A stretch of 52,720 nt of DNA, from positions 1-52,720 of IMG/VR virus record IMGVR_UViG_3300027782_000115. One strand, written 5' to 3'. Each line of letters begins with the position of its first letter. Within the stretch, counting starts at the first letter, position 1. The notes under the pieces are model-generated. The model was not told where the DNA came from, searched no databases, and saw nothing but the letters and a program-made list of their open reading frames with translations. This document shows positions 6,569-12,481 of this stretch, piece after piece. The DNA comes from a virus. A program made the translations under genes and the position numbers.

Positions 6569-6952
6569 ATGATAGAAACTGTGCTGATCTTGGTGGTGGT
6601 GTTCTGGTTAGGTTACCAGACGGCCGCTAGATTCCATCGAAATATCTTCCGTGAGATCCTAAAGGAACTAGGAGTGACCGAACGGCAACTGAATGATCTC
6701 ATGCTGCGACAGCAGCAACAGTTGGCCGGCCTGACCCCCCAAGAACCCACTGCAGAGCTTGATGTGGTCGAAGTAAGGTTGGAACAGATGGGCGATGTGA
6801 TCTATGCTTATCGCAAGAGCGACGATCAGTTCCTAGGTCAAGGCTGTGATCGAGACAGCTTGATCCAGCGTTTGAACCAGAACCTCACTTCATGCAAGTT
6901 GGTGGTTGATGTGGACGACGGCGCTGATCTGTTGCGAAAAAACAACACCTAA
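6569..6952 (+). CDS. Membrane-anchored hypothetical protein, 127 aa
   Basis: An in-frame ATG at 6563 exists, but 6569 is preferred because it is exactly five bases after CATAAATA, the geometry of other late genes here. Residues 1-16 (MIETVLILVVVFWLGY) form a membrane helix. They are followed by a Gln-rich helical segment and a C-terminal alpha/beta domain. No family is recognised. Confidence 0.6.
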   Translation: MIETVLILVVVFWLGYQTAARFHRNIFREILKELGVTERQLNDLMLRQQQQLAGLTPQEPTAELDVVEVRLEQMGDVIYAYRKSDDQFLGQGCDRDSLIQRLNQNLTSCKLVVDVDDGADLLRKNNT

Positions 6953-6957
6953 TTTGG

Positions 6958-6986
6958 TTGACAGATTGGGTGTTCAGTGTTACAAT
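6958..6986 (+). promoter_or_regulatory. Early sigma-70 promoter, leaderless geometry
   Basis: TTGACA-17-TACAAT, then six bases and ATG at 6993. Confidence 0.82.
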
Positions 6987-6992
6987 ACACAC

Positions 6993-7223
6993 ATGAACAA
7001 AACAAATGAACTTCTACAATGGACAGGTGCTGTAGCCATAGTGCTAGGGCACATTCTCAACGCTGTAGGTCCTGCAGCTTATCCCTATAACATCATCGTG
7101 TTTGCTGTAGGCACAGTGCTGTTCTTAACATGGGCATTCCGCGTTAAGAACCGCCCGCAGCTGATGGTTAATGTGATTTCATTAGCCATAGGACTTGTAG
7201 GGTTATTGAGAGCAGTTGGTTGA
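6993..7223 (+). CDS. Small two- to three-span membrane protein, 76 aa, predicted leaderless
   Basis: The ATG is six bases after the -10, where transcription should begin, and no ribosome-binding site is present; the longer frame upstream runs through the promoter and is rejected. Hydrophobic segments lie at about residues 11-27, 31-48 and 56-74. The TGA stop (7221-7223) is inside the next -35 box. Function unknown. Confidence 0.62.
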   Translation: MNKTNELLQWTGAVAIVLGHILNAVGPAAYPYNIIVFAVGTVLFLTWAFRVKNRPQLMVNVISLAIGLVGLLRAVG

Positions 7224-7248
7224 CAGATTGGCAGTTTGAGCATATAAT
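7220..7248 (+). promoter_or_regulatory. Sigma-70 promoter for the structured RNA and tRNA-Asp
   Basis: TTGACA-17-TATAAT. The TGA of the upstream gene lies in the -35. Transcription should start near 7255. Confidence 0.87.
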
Positions 7249-7254
7249 AGAAAC

Positions 7255-7608
7255 AAGAAGAAAGAAAAAGCAAGGCGGTCCTCGAATGTAAGAACCCAGC
7301 AGCGATGCAAAAAGGGTTGGAACCAAGGGACTCGAAGCGAGTTAGGAGACTCGGCCTCCGCGATAACAAAACAGTTAGATAAGAGTTAAAGGTTACCTAG
7401 ACCACTAGGCGACTGGGAAGATGACAGTACCGACGGGCGCTGGTCGAGTCCAGGAGCATGAAACAAGGTCAGCGGCATAGGCCGTGTGGACCTGGAGTTG
7501 CGGTGGAGAATCTAGGCAGTAATGACCGTGCAGGCCCTTGTGGAGACGTTCCCCTGGGAAGAGATAGATGCACAATGGTTCCTTTAATTCTTTTCTAACT
7601 GAGATTTT
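7255..7608 (+). ncRNA. Candidate structured non-coding RNA, about 350 nt, fused to tRNA-Asp transcript
   Basis: A strong promoter reads into 350 nt with no credible ORF and then a tRNA. Pairings seen: local hairpin ACTCG-AAG-CGAGT (7330-7342); CCTAG-ACCA-CTAGG (7396-7409); a two-part stem with AGGTC (7466) pairing with GACCT (7489) around CGGC-ATAG-GCCG; and a long-range perfect match GGACTCGA (7328-7335) with TCGAGTCC (7444-7451), which competes with the first hairpin. CTGGGAAGA occurs twice (7413, 7554). The 5' end is purine-rich. It is not recognised as RNase P RNA, tmRNA or 6S. It is shorter than the phage RNAs GOLLD and ROOL, which also sit near tRNA genes (established for those families). 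Confidence 0.6.
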
Positions 7609-7684
7609 GCCGTGGTAGTCCTCTGGGTAGGGCATCTGATTGTCTATCAGACTCAGGCGGGTTCGATTCCCGTCCACGGCGCCA
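7609..7684 (+). tRNA. tRNA-Asp (anticodon GTC)
   Basis: 76 nt including an encoded CCA. Acceptor GCCGTGG/CCACGGC (7 bp perfect) with discriminator G, typical for Asp. D-stem GTCC/GGGC with GG in the loop; anticodon stem TCTGA/TCAGA; loop TTGTCTA with GTC at 7642-7644; T-arm GCGGG-TTCGATT-CCCGT. Oddity: position 37, 3' of the anticodon, is T instead of a purine. It shares a transcript with the upstream RNA and the downstream gene at 7706. Confidence 0.9.
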
Positions 7685-7705
7685 CAACAACACAAGGAGC
7701 GAAAC

Positions 7706-7855
7706 ATGGCGAGATTCTTGCTAGAGACACAGAGAGGACAGTTCACAGTCTATGCTCTCGACGGTCATGTGTTGTTGGTCACTCGCATGTATTCCTTGGC
7801 GCATCGTGCGGCCCTAACAGAAATCCACAGAGCAATAGCAGTTAGTAGGGGTTGA
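7706..7855 (+). CDS. Small hypothetical protein, 49 aa
   Basis: AAGGAG lies 6 nt before the ATG, 10 nt after the tRNA CCA end, so the mRNA would be released by tRNA processing. The protein (MARFLLETQRGQFTVYALDG...) has a beta-hairpin-like N-terminus and a helical C-terminus. The TGA stop lies in the next -35 box. No family is recognised. Confidence 0.6.
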   Translation: MARFLLETQRGQFTVYALDGHVLLVTRMYSLAHRAALTEIHRAIAVSRG

Positions 7856-7880
7856 CAGCCTAGCCAAAAGGTCTTATACT
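7852..7880 (+). promoter_or_regulatory. Early sigma-70 promoter overlapping a stop codon
   Basis: TTGACA-17-TATACT. Stop TGA 7853-7855 is inside the -35. Confidence 0.86.
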
Positions 7881-7906
7881 ACAGATATTAACACAAAGGA
7901 ATCAAA

Positions 7907-8203
7907 ATGAAACACGTGAAGATCGCCATTGTTGCCCTAGCCGCTGTGATAGCAGTTCCAGCTCATGCAGACATCACACAACGCGATGTCCTGGGCGTGG
8001 CCATAGGAGCCTTGATTGGTTATCAACTTGCCAAGCCTGGTTCACAGCCACAGCATGACCAACCACAGTCAGTGCCTATGCATCAAGGTCATCGACACGA
8101 TCACATGCCGGCCACCTGTGTTCTGCGCCAGGTCTACAGCGCACCAGGCCAAGGTCCTATCTATGTTCAAGAGTGCCACGGCGGTGGCCGTAGACACTAC
8201 TAA
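7907..8203 (+). CDS. Exported His-rich protein with glycine-zipper motif, 98 aa
   Basis: A clear Sec signal peptide (KIAIVALAAVIAVPAHA, cleavage after residue 22) is followed by GVAIGALIGYQLA, a glycine-zipper-like segment. Then comes a His/Gln/Pro-rich stretch (HQGHRHDH) and two Cys near the C-terminus. It is predicted to act in the periplasm or outer membrane; metal binding or superinfection-type envelope change are guesses. It forms a two-gene unit with 8213. Confidence 0.7.
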   Translation: MKHVKIAIVALAAVIAVPAHADITQRDVLGVAIGALIGYQLAKPGSQPQHDQPQSVPMHQGHRHDHMPATCVLRQVYSAPGQGPIYVQECHGGGRRHY

Positions 8204-8212
8204 GGAGCAGCC

Positions 8213-8473
8213 GTGGGTTTCGTAGTCTATGATCAGCAGTCGGGACGCATGGAGAAGTACTACAAATTGGCTTCAACAGCCAAGCGGATCTGCACTCAGC
8301 ACAACACCGAACGCACCTACGATTGGGGTAGGACGATGGGGGTGCCTAGCTATACCTACAGTCCGGAACGTGTGTGGGCTTTCTGCTCATACAGGGACTA
8401 TGAAGGCATATTGATGGGACTGCGTGGTGATGCACTGAAGATGTGGCAGTTCTGCAACACTGATATTGGTTGA
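8213..8473 (+). CDS. Hypothetical protein, 86 aa, GTG start
   Basis: GTG follows AAGGAG by 5 nt, 9 nt after the previous stop. The protein is rich in Tyr, Trp and Cys (starts MGFVVYDQQSGRMEKYY) and appears globular. Its TGA stop lies in the next -35. No family is recognised. Confidence 0.62.
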   Translation: MGFVVYDQQSGRMEKYYKLASTAKRICTQHNTERTYDWGRTMGVPSYTYSPERVWAFCSYRDYEGILMGLRGDALKMWQFCNTDIG

Positions 8474-8498
8474 CACTTTGGGTGTTTGATCGTATACT
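8470..8498 (+). promoter_or_regulatory. Early sigma-70 promoter overlapping a stop codon
   Basis: TTGACA-17-TATACT. Stop TGA 8471-8473 is inside the -35. Confidence 0.86.
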
Positions 8499-8528
8499 AG
8501 AGGCTAAGTTAAACAAAAGGAGCGAACT

Positions 8529-8642
8529 ATGTTACAACTGATCGGATTCTGTGCTGTGGTATATTTAGGTTGGGTCTCTGGCATCATCCAAGCTATGCTG
8601 TTGATCACTGCTGGTTTTTTAACTACAATCGCAGGAGTCTAA
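8529..8642 (+). CDS. Small hydrophobic membrane peptide, 37 aa
   Basis: AAGGAG lies 7 nt upstream. Almost the whole chain is hydrophobic (LIGFCAVVYLGWVSGIIQ then AMLLITAGFLTT), giving one or two membrane segments. It is followed 1 nt later by a second small membrane gene, and the pair may act together. Function unknown. Confidence 0.58.
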   Translation: MLQLIGFCAVVYLGWVSGIIQAMLLITAGFLTTIAGV

Positions 8643-8643
8643 C

Positions 8644-8739
8644 ATGGAATGGATCATCCCCGTAATCCTAGCTTTTACTGGTCAGTTGGTGTTGGGCTTG
8701 GCAGTGGCCGCAGTGCTGATCTTCATCGAACAGGAATAA
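8644..8739 (+). CDS. Small hydrophobic membrane peptide, 31 aa
   Basis: It starts 1 nt after the previous stop, with GCAGGAG as ribosome-binding site inside that gene. A single hydrophobic span (IIPVILAFTGQLVLGLAVA) ends in acidic IFIEQE. Function unknown. Confidence 0.55.
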   Translation: MEWIIPVILAFTGQLVLGLAVAAVLIFIEQE

Positions 8740-8748
8740 CCCAGTTGG

Positions 8749-8777
8749 TTGACAGGTCTTTCAAAAGACCGTATAAT
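8749..8777 (+). promoter_or_regulatory. Early sigma-70 promoter with palindromic spacer
   Basis: TTGACA-17-TATAAT. The spacer contains GGTCTT-TCAA-AAGACC (8755-8770), a perfect 6-bp inverted repeat that could be an operator. Confidence 0.85.
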
Positions 8778-8803
8778 ATACACATACACACAAAGGAGCA
8801 CAC

Positions 8804-9073
8804 ATGAAAGCACTACAGGCATACATTGATCAGCAAAACCGTTGGAACTCACTGTTCAGCGGCAACTGCGTGGTCTTTGAAGTCCAGACCGCCAAGGGAC
8901 GTGAGTTCGTGGCACGACACATTGACAGCGCACTGAGTCCTGAGAACCTCAGCTGTGATGGCGAACTGTCACGCACGGAAACACAGGCTCGCTATCGTGC
9001 ATTGACCAACGCGGCACGAGACTTGATCCAGCTGGATCCTACAATGGCCGAATTTATCTACGAATTCGGTTGA
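8804..9073 (+). CDS. Hypothetical protein, 89 aa
   Basis: AAAGGAG lies 6 nt upstream. Helical N-terminus (MKALQAYIDQQNRWNSLF), short beta segment, then helices. Stop TGA 9071-9073 lies in the next -35 box. No family is recognised. Confidence 0.62.
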   Translation: MKALQAYIDQQNRWNSLFSGNCVVFEVQTAKGREFVARHIDSALSPENLSCDGELSRTETQARYRALTNAARDLIQLDPTMAEFIYEFG

Positions 9074-9098
9074 CAGTTTGAGCATTTGACCTTATAAT
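9070..9098 (+). promoter_or_regulatory. Early sigma-70 promoter overlapping a stop codon
   Basis: TTGACA-17-TATAAT; it drives the operon 9130-10386. Confidence 0.87.
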
Positions 9099-9129
9099 AA
9101 ACACATACACACACAAACAGGAGCGAAAA

Positions 9130-9654
9130 ATGAAAGTAGTTGAATACACACAAAACAAGGCCATGGGATTCTTTGATGCCAACACTAACCCTGTGGTAGT
9201 AGAGTTCATGCTGGGCAATGAAGTATTAGTAGTCACAGGTGAGCGTGGCCGGGCAGTGAGCAACGGTCAGATTCAGAAGTATTTGGGCTTCTTGGAAAAA
9301 GATCAGACATTCACTAACCGTTCAGTAACTGATCTCGCTTATCAATCATTCTTGTTAGAAAACGGCCGCACCAAGAACGGGAAACCGGTGCGAGCCCTGG
9401 GCTTCATCGGCAAGAACATACCCGAAGGCCGCTCAGGTGATGTGACCCTGCGTGTTACCATCTGTAACACAGTCGAGCAAGCAGCCACAGTGAGCAAACT
9501 GTATCGCGACACTCGCTTGCCTAAAGTACGCACCATCCGCAGGGCAGTGCCTATTGGCAACAACACAGTCTCTGAACTCAGCATGTATCGTCCTACTGAC
9601 AACCTAGTGATCGATGCTGGCAGCGCTCGTAATGTAGTGGCTAGATTTGCCTAA
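9130..9654 (+). CDS. Hypothetical protein, 174 aa
   Basis: AGGAG lies 5 nt upstream. It is an alpha/beta protein with basic stretches (RTKNGKPVRALGF; RLPKVRTIRR) and no motif I can assign. It overlaps the SWIM-protein start by one base (TAATG), so the two are translationally coupled and may act together. Confidence 0.65.
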   Translation: MKVVEYTQNKAMGFFDANTNPVVVEFMLGNEVLVVTGERGRAVSNGQIQKYLGFLEKDQTFTNRSVTDLAYQSFLLENGRTKNGKPVRALGFIGKNIPEGRSGDVTLRVTICNTVEQAATVSKLYRDTRLPKVRTIRRAVPIGNNTVSELSMYRPTDNLVIDAGSARNVVARFA

Positions 9655-9968
9655 TGCAAGCACTGGTAGAAACCACAGGGGGCGCATTCCACGCCCACAC
9701 ATATCTACTAGACGGTAACAATCTAGTAGCATATGTAAAAGTCAACGAGCTTAAGCCGTTCTACTTCAAGAACCCAATCAAAGGATTCGACAAGAGAGGT
9801 AGGAAGTTTGCACCAGGCAACAAGAACTTATTCACAATCAAGAAAGAAACTCATGGACGCACAGTTATTGGTAGTAGTGGGCAAACGTACACAGTCACAG
9901 AACACTCATGTACGTGTCCAGGATACACCTACAGAGGTACCTGCAAACACATGGCAGAACATGTGTGA
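9654..9968 (+). CDS. SWIM zinc-finger protein, 104 aa
   Basis: The C-terminal 30 residues contain HSCTCPGYTYRGTCKHMAEH, a CxC...CxH SWIM zinc finger (established motif for DNA or protein binding). The N-terminal 70 residues form a small beta-rich domain, so this is a near-minimal SWIM protein. The TAATG overlap with the upstream gene implies coupled expression. Partner and target are unknown. Confidence 0.78.
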   Translation: MQALVETTGGAFHAHTYLLDGNNLVAYVKVNELKPFYFKNPIKGFDKRGRKFAPGNKNLFTIKKETHGRTVIGSSGQTYTVTEHSCTCPGYTYRGTCKHMAEHV

Positions 9969-9986
9969 CTATCTAAAGAGCCTGGC

Positions 9987-10223
9987 ATGATCACCATACA
10001 CGGACTCACCAAGCGGCAACACAAGCTGGCACAACTGCTGTGGTCGGTGCAGGATGTAGAGCAGCACATACTATTCCTCAAGAGCCTAGAGGGGCGTGAT
10101 CGCGTAGATGCACACGGCATCACAGAGATAATGATACAAGAGTTCTTATGGGAGACACTGGATGAAGATACAGAAAGCCAAGCAGTCTGCGCTGCTGTTA
10201 TTGATCGCGCTCGCAGCAGCTAG
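9987..10223 (+). CDS. Hypothetical helical protein, 78 aa
   Basis: It starts 18 nt after the SWIM gene. It begins MITIHGLTKRQHKLAQLLW and is acidic and helical; small phage proteins with this start pattern are common and unassigned (recalled). The last 62 nt overlap the lipoprotein gene in another frame. Confidence 0.58.
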   Translation: MITIHGLTKRQHKLAQLLWSVQDVEQHILFLKSLEGRDRVDAHGITEIMIQEFLWETLDEDTESQAVCAAVIDRARSS

Positions 10224-10386
10224 CACGGGCTGCGCTACACACGATCGCAGGGACACAGCCTGGGACCCAAAGATATCTCAGGGCAAGACTCTGTTCGATC
10301 AGATGCCCAACTGGGACAACGCTGCGGAGAAGATCTGCTGTGGTCACCTGAGACAGTGTAAGGCCAATCAATCGCCGAGGTGCTGA
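10162..10386 (+). CDS. Small outer-membrane-type lipoprotein, 74 aa
   Basis: A lipoprotein signal (SALLLLIALAAASTGC; lipobox STGC, lipidated Cys24) is followed by a 50-residue soluble part with three more Cys. It overlaps the preceding gene by 62 nt in a different frame. The overlap recalls Rz/Rz1 spanins, but the upstream protein has no membrane anchor, so a spanin role is not supported. It may act in the envelope, for example in exclusion. Confidence 0.6.
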   Translation: MKIQKAKQSALLLLIALAAASTGCATHDRRDTAWDPKISQGKTLFDQMPNWDNAAEKICCGHLRQCKANQSPRC

Positions 10387-10556
10387 GGTCATGGTGAGGG
10401 GCCGGTGGTGGTCATGGTGGGGTGGTCGGTATACACGTAGTATGTTAGTATGCGCTAACTAGCAGCTATGGGGTCTAGATTCACCACCCAAGAAACATAA
10501 GTACTCCACCCAAATTTTTTACGCCGCAATTTTTTAGGCCTCTAGACCCCGTCGGG
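10387..10556. other. Convergent intergenic region with long inverted repeat and T-tracts
   Basis: No gene is seen. It holds a G-rich stretch (10387-10430, GGTCATGGTG twice) and an inverted repeat GGGGTCTAGA (10470-10479)/TCTAGACCCC (10541-10550). Inside the repeat, AATTTTTTA occurs twice, 6 nt apart (10514-10537). It may be a bidirectional terminator or a replication-related structure. Confidence 0.5.
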
Positions 10557-10931
10557 CTAACCCCTCAGATATTCTATTGCACGTTGTAATCGTTCTACAT
10601 CGTCTGCGAGATTGCCCAATCCTAGATTACACTTGTGACACAGCCATCCTCGGAACAGCCCAGTCACATGATCGTGATCACAGACCCAGCCTTTGAGTCT
10701 AGTACTGTGTCCCTGCATCATTGCAAAGTCGCGTCTACATATAGGACATTGATGATCATCAGCCACTGGGGGCGCGGTTTTCTTGATTGCTCTCAGTGTT
10801 TTACTCTGTGCGCTGGCACACTGTTTACACTCATATCTAGGATAGCCATGCCGTCCACCGTCCCTACCGAACTCGCTTAATGGTTTCGATATTAGGCACA
10901 TGCCACAGGTCTTTGTTGTGATTGTTGTCAT
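10557..10931 (-). CDS. Recombination endonuclease VII-like (gp49-type HNH), 124 aa, predicted leaderless
   Basis: CDHDHVTGLFRGWLCHKCN near residues 84-102 is the endonuclease VII signature (catalytic HDH, zinc Cys, Asn), and CPIC supplies the second zinc pair. An extra N-terminal CxxC...CxxC pair (CGMC, CKQC) suggests an additional zinc ribbon. The start at 10931 lies seven bases after a perfect TATAAT; the longer frame would run through the promoter. T4 gp49 resolves Holliday junctions before packaging; here the protein is shorter and may be a homing-type or host-DNA nuclease. Confidence 0.8.
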   Translation of the reverse strand: MTTITTKTCGMCLISKPLSEFGRDGGRHGYPRYECKQCASAQSKTLRAIKKTAPPVADDHQCPICRRDFAMMQGHSTRLKGWVCDHDHVTGLFRGWLCHKCNLGLGNLADDVERLQRAIEYLRG

Positions 10932-10938
10932 AGCAGCT

Positions 10939-10967
10939 ATTATAGCTAAAGTTCTACACTGTGTCAA
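10939..10967 (-). promoter_or_regulatory. Sigma-70 promoter (minus strand), leaderless geometry
   Basis: On the minus strand: TTGACA-17-TATAAT, then seven bases and the endonuclease ATG. Confidence 0.85.
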
Positions 10968-10971
10968 CCCT

Positions 10972-10979
10972 TGTAAATA
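10972..10979 (+). promoter_or_regulatory. Possible T4-late-type promoter
   Basis: TGTAAATA, four bases, then ATG at 10984. It is the same as the element at 11376. Confidence 0.4.
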
Positions 10980-10983
10980 CCAT

Positions 10984-11175
10984 ATGCGAATCATATACAC
11001 CACTCTCAGCCTTGCGCCCGCTCCCCTATTCTTGCTAGGGTTTATATACAGTGTGTTTACTCCCAGTGCCATATGCGGAGTAGATTGGTCTATGCCTGTG
11101 ATGTGGTTTGTTATGTTTCTAGCCCATTTAACACCGTGGGTTCTACGCTGTCAACAACTGTACCTTACCAGGTAA
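10984..11175 (+). CDS. Small membrane protein, 63 aa
   Basis: ATG is four bases after TGTAAATA. Two hydrophobic segments: residues 8-24 (LSLAPAPLFLLGFIYSV) and 38-54 (PVMWFVMFLAHLTPWVL). The longer frame from 10900 would overlap the divergent endonuclease gene. Its 3' end overlaps a possible minus-strand ORF. Function unknown. Confidence 0.45.
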   Translation: MRIIYTTLSLAPAPLFLLGFIYSVFTPSAICGVDWSMPVMWFVMFLAHLTPWVLRCQQLYLTR

Positions 11176-11355
11176 ACTAAAGCAACAGTGATATGCACCT
11201 TGCAGCACAGCATATGATTGCCAATAGTATATCTCCAGCAAGTCTTGTCTATCTGGAGGACACCATACTAGATCGTGAATCTGTATTATACCCACAGGAC
11301 CTTGGATAGTCACTGTGCAGTGGTATTCACCGGTGCTGTCAATTACAGTTAACAT
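11143..11355 (-). CDS. Possible small protein, 70 aa
   Basis: Open frame with start at 11355, five bases after a degenerate late-like box (ACTATATA on the minus strand). The composition looks protein-like (LTVIDSTGEYHCTVTIQG), but there is no ribosome-binding site or family. It overlaps the 10984 gene by 33 nt convergently. Low certainty. Confidence 0.33.
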   Translation of the reverse strand: MLTVIDSTGEYHCTVTIQGPVGIIQIHDLVWCPPDRQDLLEIYYWQSYAVLQGAYHCCFSLPGKVQLLTA

Positions 11356-11375
11356 ACACATATATAGTCCCGGAC

Positions 11376-11383
11376 TGTAAATA
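11376..11383 (+). promoter_or_regulatory. Possible T4-late-type promoter
   Basis: TGTAAATA, four bases, ATG at 11388. Confidence 0.4.
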
Positions 11384-11387
11384 CACT

Positions 11388-11519
11388 ATGATCTACATCC
11401 TAGTCATAGATTCGCACAACTGCATGGAATTTTGGGTCAGAGACTGTGCTGTGATATATCAACGGATCCTAGGGGGCATGATCTACACAGTGCAGGTTGA
11501 ACATGCGGTCAGTGACTGA
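11388..11519 (+). CDS. Possible small protein, 43 aa
   Basis: Open frame MIYILVIDSHNCMEFWVRD..., starting four bases after TGTAAATA. It has a mixed beta/alpha pattern and no family. It is supported mainly by the promoter-start geometry shared with 10984. From 11520 to 11600 there is only an A/T-tract (AAAAAAATTTT) and no gene. Confidence 0.42.
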   Translation: MIYILVIDSHNCMEFWVRDCAVIYQRILGGMIYTVQVEHAVSD

Positions 11520-11615
11520 GAAAAATCTGCGCTCTAGTGCTCTGCACAAAAAAATTTTGCGCTGCGCTTCGCCAGGAATAATCCCACCTAGAACTCTAGT
11601 TGATAATTATTGTAT

Positions 11616-12473
11616 ATGACCACACTACATACTTTTGGCTGTTCTATCACACAGGGTTTCGCACTTCCGGATGTGGTCAAGCCTGTCTGTGACAGTTCGG
11701 GAAGACCACTCACTGCTGATGAAATCCGTGAGCAACGCATCGAGATTCAGTGGGAAGACATACACCTATATCAACCCAGTGAATATGCATGGCCTGCGGT
11801 ATTGGGCCGTCGTCTTGGCATTCCAGTACAGAATCATGCTCGCCGTGGCGCTTGTTTTCAGCAGATAGCTCGTCAGTGTGCAGTTCAAGCCAAAAATATT
11901 CTGCCCACGGACACGGTCATAGTTATGTGGACATATTTGTCAAGACTGAGTCTACAGTGGCCTGCTCGTACATCAGTGCCATTTTGTAACATTACAGATC
12001 CAATGCAGGGATGGCGCACAGTTATTCTAGGATTCAATAAACTTTTTGGACTGAGTCGATCACAGCATAGCACAGATCGTACGGATGCCTACATTCGAAA
12101 GTACATAGAAGACTCAACCAAGAACACTTATCTAGAACCCATGGGCATCTATAATAGATACTACAATAGTCTGGTTCTACAAACTATGACTGATGGCTTT
12201 CTATGTGCCACGGGTGCTAGAGTCATACATCTAAGTGTAGAAACTCAAACATCGTTGGATCAACTTGAACAGGCAAGACGTGACCTTGATAAATCGCTGC
12301 GTGAGCCGTACATAATACCCGATCCCAAAACTTGGTACACTGTGCCAGTAGATCATACCAGTTGTCGGGTCATACTTGATCCTTTGATACCACGAGCTGA
12401 AAACGACATGCATCCCAGTGTGCTGCATCACAGTCGTTTTGCTGATCACATATGGAATCGATATTTGGCATAA
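11616..12473 (+). CDS. SGNH-hydrolase-like protein, 285 aa
   Basis: Residues 6-12 (TFGCSIT) are a block-I SGNH motif with the nucleophile Ser, and DMHPSVLHHSRFADHIW near the C-terminus supplies the Asp-x-x-His pair. SGNH enzymes remove or add acyl groups on glycans and lipids (established). The start ATG is preceded by a degenerate late box (GATAATTA). The stop TAA is inside the next late box. A second SGNH protein lies at 36435-37115. Confidence 0.65.
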   Translation: MTTLHTFGCSITQGFALPDVVKPVCDSSGRPLTADEIREQRIEIQWEDIHLYQPSEYAWPAVLGRRLGIPVQNHARRGACFQQIARQCAVQAKNILPTDTVIVMWTYLSRLSLQWPARTSVPFCNITDPMQGWRTVILGFNKLFGLSRSQHSTDRTDAYIRKYIEDSTKNTYLEPMGIYNRYYNSLVLQTMTDGFLCATGARVIHLSVETQTSLDQLEQARRDLDKSLREPYIIPDPKTWYTVPVDHTSCRVILDPLIPRAENDMHPSVLHHSRFADHIWNRYLA

Positions 12474-12476
12474 ATA
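12469..12476 (+). promoter_or_regulatory. T4-late-type promoter, leaderless geometry
   Basis: CATAAATA, five bases (TTTGC), ATG at 12482. It overlaps the preceding stop codon. Confidence 0.68.
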
Positions 12477-12481
12477 TTTGC

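Noticed and set aside
7255-7608. tmRNA, RNase P RNA or GOLLD/ROOL identity for the structured RNA
   Set aside because: No tmRNA tag frame or tRNA-Ala-like ends, no RNase P core, and the RNA is far shorter than GOLLD or ROOL.
7405-7746. 113-aa minus-strand ORF opposite the structured RNA and tRNA-Asp
   Set aside because: It is the antisense of a tRNA and a structured RNA (the DGNRTRL-type peptide is typical of tRNA antisense); no ribosome-binding site or promoter.
9987-10386. Rz/Rz1 spanin pair
   Set aside because: The outer gene has no N-terminal membrane anchor or periplasmic coiled coil, so only the overlap is similar.
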